Positions 60,109 through 64,000 of a DNA stretch of 64,000 bases are shown piece by piece (the first letter of the stretch is position 1; every line of letters starts with the position of its first letter). The translations under genes were made by a program, and so were the position numbers. Source of the stretch: Albifimbria verrucaria (taxonomy: Eukaryota > Ascomycota > Sordariomycetes > Hypocreales > Stachybotryaceae); NCBI GenBank assembly GCA_020081605.1, contig JAHREC010000045.1, positions 1,116,001 through 1,180,000 of the forward strand, read 5' to 3'. The notes below the pieces were generated by a model, which ran no database searches, was not told where the DNA came from, and saw only the letters and a list, made by a program, of their open reading frames with translations.

Positions 60109-62241
60109 TCAGCACCCTTGAGGCAAGGTAAAGTCATCAACACGATTGTCAGAATAGACCGCACCCTCTCCAAGTCCACGCTTAGCGAAGCCCTCCAAAT
60201 CTCACAGCGATTGGCTCCACCAGTCAACGCTAAATCAGCGTCCAAGATAGCATCACGGGCTTGAATGAATGTGGGATTGCAAGGTTGTCTAATTCAATGT
60301 CAGTTTCAATCTGCTCTGGAGGCTTCACTATCGAACAATCGAATTGCTGACACGGAGCAACTTACAAGGCCATGGCGTCGACCAGAAGCTTCAATGTCAA
60401 GAACTTGCCATCTGTCGGCTTGCCCTTGACAATCTTGGGGAATGCAGCGTTGGTCCGACCGTGTTTGTCAATTAAATTCCACATAACATCGTACAACATC
60501 GTCGCCCATGCTGTGCCTACTTCGTGCACCTTCGCTAGTGAGTTGACCTTGGAGTAGGTCCACGGGTTTACCTTCGTATCTGTCGAGTACAAGACCAAGC
60601 GAGCCGTCCTAGGCGTTGTGGGTGTCGTTGTCAAGTTCAAGGGCCAAGCTGCGAATCCATATGTCGCTGTTTCTCGAGTCTCGTACGGCTTTAGCATGAT
60701 GGCGGCGGCGAAAAGGTCACTCCAACCCTCAGCCATTCCATCAGCCTCCCAAGAACTGAGGCAATCTGAGTTCAAGGGACCTCCTGTAAGGCGTCCAGAC
60801 ACTACAAGCACCTGTCAGATTCCAACCCTGTGGTCATAAATCGAATATCTGAAGGATGCAACTTACAGCCGTGGGTGTATTCATGGATCAAAAATCCGTT
60901 ATCGAAAGCTCCATCCCGCATGGGATCTGTTTTGTCAAAGAGTCGCATGGTCAAGTAGGACCTCTCCCCATCAATCGACTGGGAGAATTCACCATTGTTT
61001 CTGGAGTTGAAATGCAGCACTCTAACCTCAAGACCATCCCCTCTTCGCCTCCTTCTCCGTGATTGTATTCTTGCAAATTGCCCGCTGCCGGCGTCCAGCC
61101 GAGCAGATAGTACAAATCATGGCACATGTTGGTAATGTAAAACATCTGCGTTGCAGCTGCAGTAGCGGAATCGGCCGGTGGTTTGGCGTCTGGGACGTAT
61201 GGAAAGGAAAAGTTGCCGCTCTTACTGTATCCAAATATGACCTCTGCAATTGGTACCGAGCCAGAATCGATGTTGTTACCAATGGTTCTGTCTTCGTAAC
61301 CTTTCGGCATGCCTGGGTACTTATGCCACCCACTCTTAGAAGCGACACGGCTTGCGGGATCTTTGACGTAGGTTCGTTTGCCTTCACTTGGATCGTTAAT
61401 GCCCCAAGGACTGCGAATTGATCATCAGCATTATGAGCAAGGTTTAAGGGGTTGGACGGCATACAAAACCTCATAACCGATGCGGTTAATATAGTCGACC
61501 ACACCAAAAATCTCAGGGTCCGATTCAACAGTCGCATCGACATATGTCACCAGATAGTCATCTTCCGACCGAGTCTTCACATGCCAAGCGAGACCAAGCT
61601 CTCCATCCGGCTTCACAACATAGACAAGCCTGGCTTCCGGGTCCTCGGTTGTGCCAGAGGTACCTTCAAAAACGAAGACCTCGCCATCGCTCCCTGCTTC
61701 CTTCACTGAACCACCCGAGATTTGCAGCTTGAGCGCTTTGCGAGCGGTATCAAGGGCATTCGCTGGGTGTAGAGCAGCCCGCTTCCGTAGCTCAAAATGA
61801 GGAGCTATCTCCCCAGTAAAGAAAGCATTTGCGTATGAGAAGACATGTCCATCTTTTGCAATCTGCGCAACAATTTAGGCGGAGGTTCAGCCGCAGCTAG
61901 GGGTGGGATTATCTGACACCTACATTCACGTTGAAGACAGCATTTTTTACATCCAAGCCGTTGAGAGTCTGCTGCAAATGTACATGTGCAATTCCGTTGG
62001 TCCCAACATAATGGTCATTGACTACTCTGTAAGTTACATTAGGTGCCAAGCGGTGGACTAGTTCGTTGGCTGTCTCGAGGTAGTCGCTTCTCTTGAGAAA
62101 CCTGAGCTCACGATTGGATGCGACACTGGCGGCCTCGGTGTAGCCTGGGCTCGATCTCAAGCGAAAGTCTTGAGGGTTGGTGCGTCCAGCGATGGCTGGA
62201 AGCGCAGCACCAAGAAGCGTTAACAAGACCGTCGAGTACAT
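60109..62241 (-). CDS. Fungalysin, secreted M36 metallopeptidase
   Basis: A secreted zinc endopeptidase made as a preproenzyme. Five exons: 62241-61924, 61862-61465, 61410-60867, 60801-60366 and 60288-60109. With two one-base losses (GGGG near 61038, TT near 60205) the total is exactly 626 codons, the usual family length. The signal peptide is [19 protein letters not shown]; the FTP propeptide follows to about residue 230 ([27 protein letters not shown]). The catalytic part has [27 protein letters not shown], the zinc motif HEYTHG split from LSGRLTGG by a 65 nt intron, and the third ligand Glu in MAEGWSDL. An upstream in-frame codon exists, but ATG 62241 directly precedes the signal peptide. 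Fungalysins degrade collagen-, elastin- or chitinase-like proteins. Confidence 0.93.
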
Positions 62242-64000
62242 CTTTCCGCAGCCGTTGGTGAAGGAGTGTGTCACTGTTCCAATGTCTGAACGAAGCGGTA
62301 CACGAATTTATATGAGCCTTCGTCCATTCCAGCCTTCCTCAGCTTGCCGTTCTCCCGAGGGCGTCTGCCCTTGTCTAGAATCCCACCTTGTGCCGATAAA
62401 GTCGTCCGGCAATTGCAAGATAGCCAGGGTTCAACATAAATGCTTACAAGCAAAACGTTCTATATAGGGAAGCATCAGGTGGAGATGATGAAAGTACACC
62501 CATGGTAAAAGCGCGCGGAGCAGCAATGGGGAAGGTCGTTAGCCTTCGACCATCAAATTACTCCGGTCGGTTCTGCTCTCGGACTTTTGCAATCTGGCCA
62601 TGCAGTATCCCACGCGCCTTCTCTGCACGAAAGGTCTGTGTCATCCTTACATAAGTTAAGTTGAAGCATGGATATCCATGTATTTCGGAGTCAGCACCAC
62701 TCCTCACCCCCATCGGCTTCCGCGCGGAAACCCCGAACGCTCCTCAAAACCTTCATCATGCCCTGATTCTCGTTTCATTGAATCATAGCCCATGACTTGT
62801 CACCCGCATAATACCTGTCTACCCATCTGGCCCTGGCCTTGTCTAGCAAATCGGATCTGCCTCTTTGCCGCTTATTAACATTGGACATAGAGACAAAACA
62901 AGAGCCACCAACGAGATCGGAAGGTTACTTCCGATGCTACGCTTGGTCATTCATGCGAGTATTTGCCTAAAGCAAAAGAAACTCGTTCTTGTGATATGGC
63001 TTTGGGGCTGCTCTGTACGGGTGCAGATGGGCGTCCAGCATGGTCTCTTGTTCGCTGAACTTCCAAGTTAAATGGTCCAACCCAAAAGTACCATCATGCA
63101 CACTACTATGCGCGATATTTTGGTATTCAAATGATAGGTCTACCACGATTACACCCAAAGGATGCAACTTCAAGCATGTGTTGCCAGCATATTTGGTACA
63201 TGATTCTCTCCAATAGTAAAGTCGAAGCGTCGTATTGGAAGCAGCCATGTCCGACTGAGACCCCGCAGCGTATAAACCAAGCTATAAACTACGTTTGACC
63301 GAGAGGGCCTTCCATCACGGCTGATGGAGGGTATCATTAGGCATTCTTCCCCGCACTGCAACCTAGTTATGTCGCCCGTTGCGTTGGACCATGCATACAG
63401 TCCTAGATCTGTCTGCTTGCTTCTAATAGGCCACATCCTTATTACAATATCTCTAGCTGAGCTAACCATCTTCAAGTCTATCAATATGCCCATCTCTCAA
63501 GCTTACATTGACCTAAGCATTGGGTTCCCGGTCGTAACACTTGAACGTGAACGCGAGCAATGGCAATATCACTAGAGCATAGCAGTAAGCGAGAGTGCTC
63601 CTAGCCCATGAGTATTTGCTTATAGCAGCCTATATACTCGTACTCTTTTCTTTCATTCCGTGAGAGAACTCGAATTCTGTATCGAGCCATGTCTGCTGCC
63701 AATGATGTTGTATTACATGGAATATGTCGGGTTCGCTTGCGATATGCCTGTATTTTGGGCGAATGAATATCCTAAGCAATTGCATCCTCGGACTTCCTCT
63801 CTCTTCTTCCTTGTCTCCTCTTAGCTTTTGGTGACATGTGATATCGATATCACAATAGGCTGATTAGTCAGTGTTGCATGCAGAAAACGAGGCAGACAAC
63901 CACAGCCACAGCCACAGCCTGACCAATTTCAGGTTTTTGGACTACGGTAATATCATTATCAGAGTATAAAACGAACCGACTTCATAATGGCTACTGGCCT
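62242..64000. other. Right-edge intergenic region
   Basis: It holds the promoter of the fungalysin gene and no supported gene. An 18-bp perfect palindrome lies at 63837-63854 and a (CCACAG)-type short repeat near 63900-63920. Confidence 0.5.
63837..63854. repeat. 18-bp perfect palindrome
   Basis: TGTGATATCGATATCACA equals its own reverse complement. It could be a binding site for a dimeric protein, or chance. Confidence 0.8.

Noticed and set aside
1..64000. tRNA, rRNA, CRISPR arrays or complete transposons
   Set aside because: I looked for T-arm-like motifs, repeat-spacer patterns, terminal repeats and transposase motifs and found none that hold up.

Overview
The window is nuclear DNA of a filamentous ascomycete, most likely a sordariomycete of the Hypocreales type. 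This is inferred from 40-100 nt GT...AG introns with CTAAC/CTGAC-like branch sites, a Zn2Cys6 regulator, MFS carriers, a fungalysin, and a ferricrocin-type NRPS lying head to head with an ornithine N5-monooxygenase. The species cannot be named from the sequence alone.

Layout. 0-8 kb: an SAM methyltransferase and a DHA2-type efflux carrier, both broken by single-base frameshifts, then an intact five-exon sugar-type MFS transporter. 8-18 kb: a metabolic block holding a RibD/DHFR-like reductase, a PLP enzyme of the ACC deaminase/D-cysteine desulfhydrase family, a small hydrophilic two-exon protein, an intact Zn2Cys6 regulator, paralogous-looking alpha and beta subunits of succinate-CoA ligase facing each other, and a macro-domain protein. 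18-20 kb: a seven-helix GPCR. 20-26 kb: almost empty, with one possible small gene. 26-32 kb: a secreted NEP1-like protein, then a divergent pair encoding betaine aldehyde dehydrogenase and choline oxidase (choline to glycine betaine). 37.7-39.5 kb: a DUF1479 protein. 40.3-59.8 kb: the siderophore locus, with a giant NRPS on the minus strand (about 4,850 residues, read as A-T-C-A-T-C-T-C-A-T-C-T-C-T-C) and sidA on the plus strand. They share a 3.1 kb intergenic region carrying four exact ATCWGATAA motifs, the SreA-type iron-repressor consensus. 60.1-62.2 kb: a secreted M36 metallopeptidase (fungalysin) converging on sidA.

How the genes work together: SidA would hydroxylate ornithine, and after acylation by an enzyme encoded elsewhere the NRPS would assemble an intracellular ferricrocin-type siderophore, both controlled from the shared promoter. 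ChoA and BadA would turn choline into glycine betaine.

Caution on quality: many otherwise well-preserved genes are split by single missing bases, usually in short homopolymers. Every case I resolved is explained by a one-base deletion, which points to uncorrected long-read errors rather than gene decay. Coordinates of such genes are given as whole spans across the breaks.
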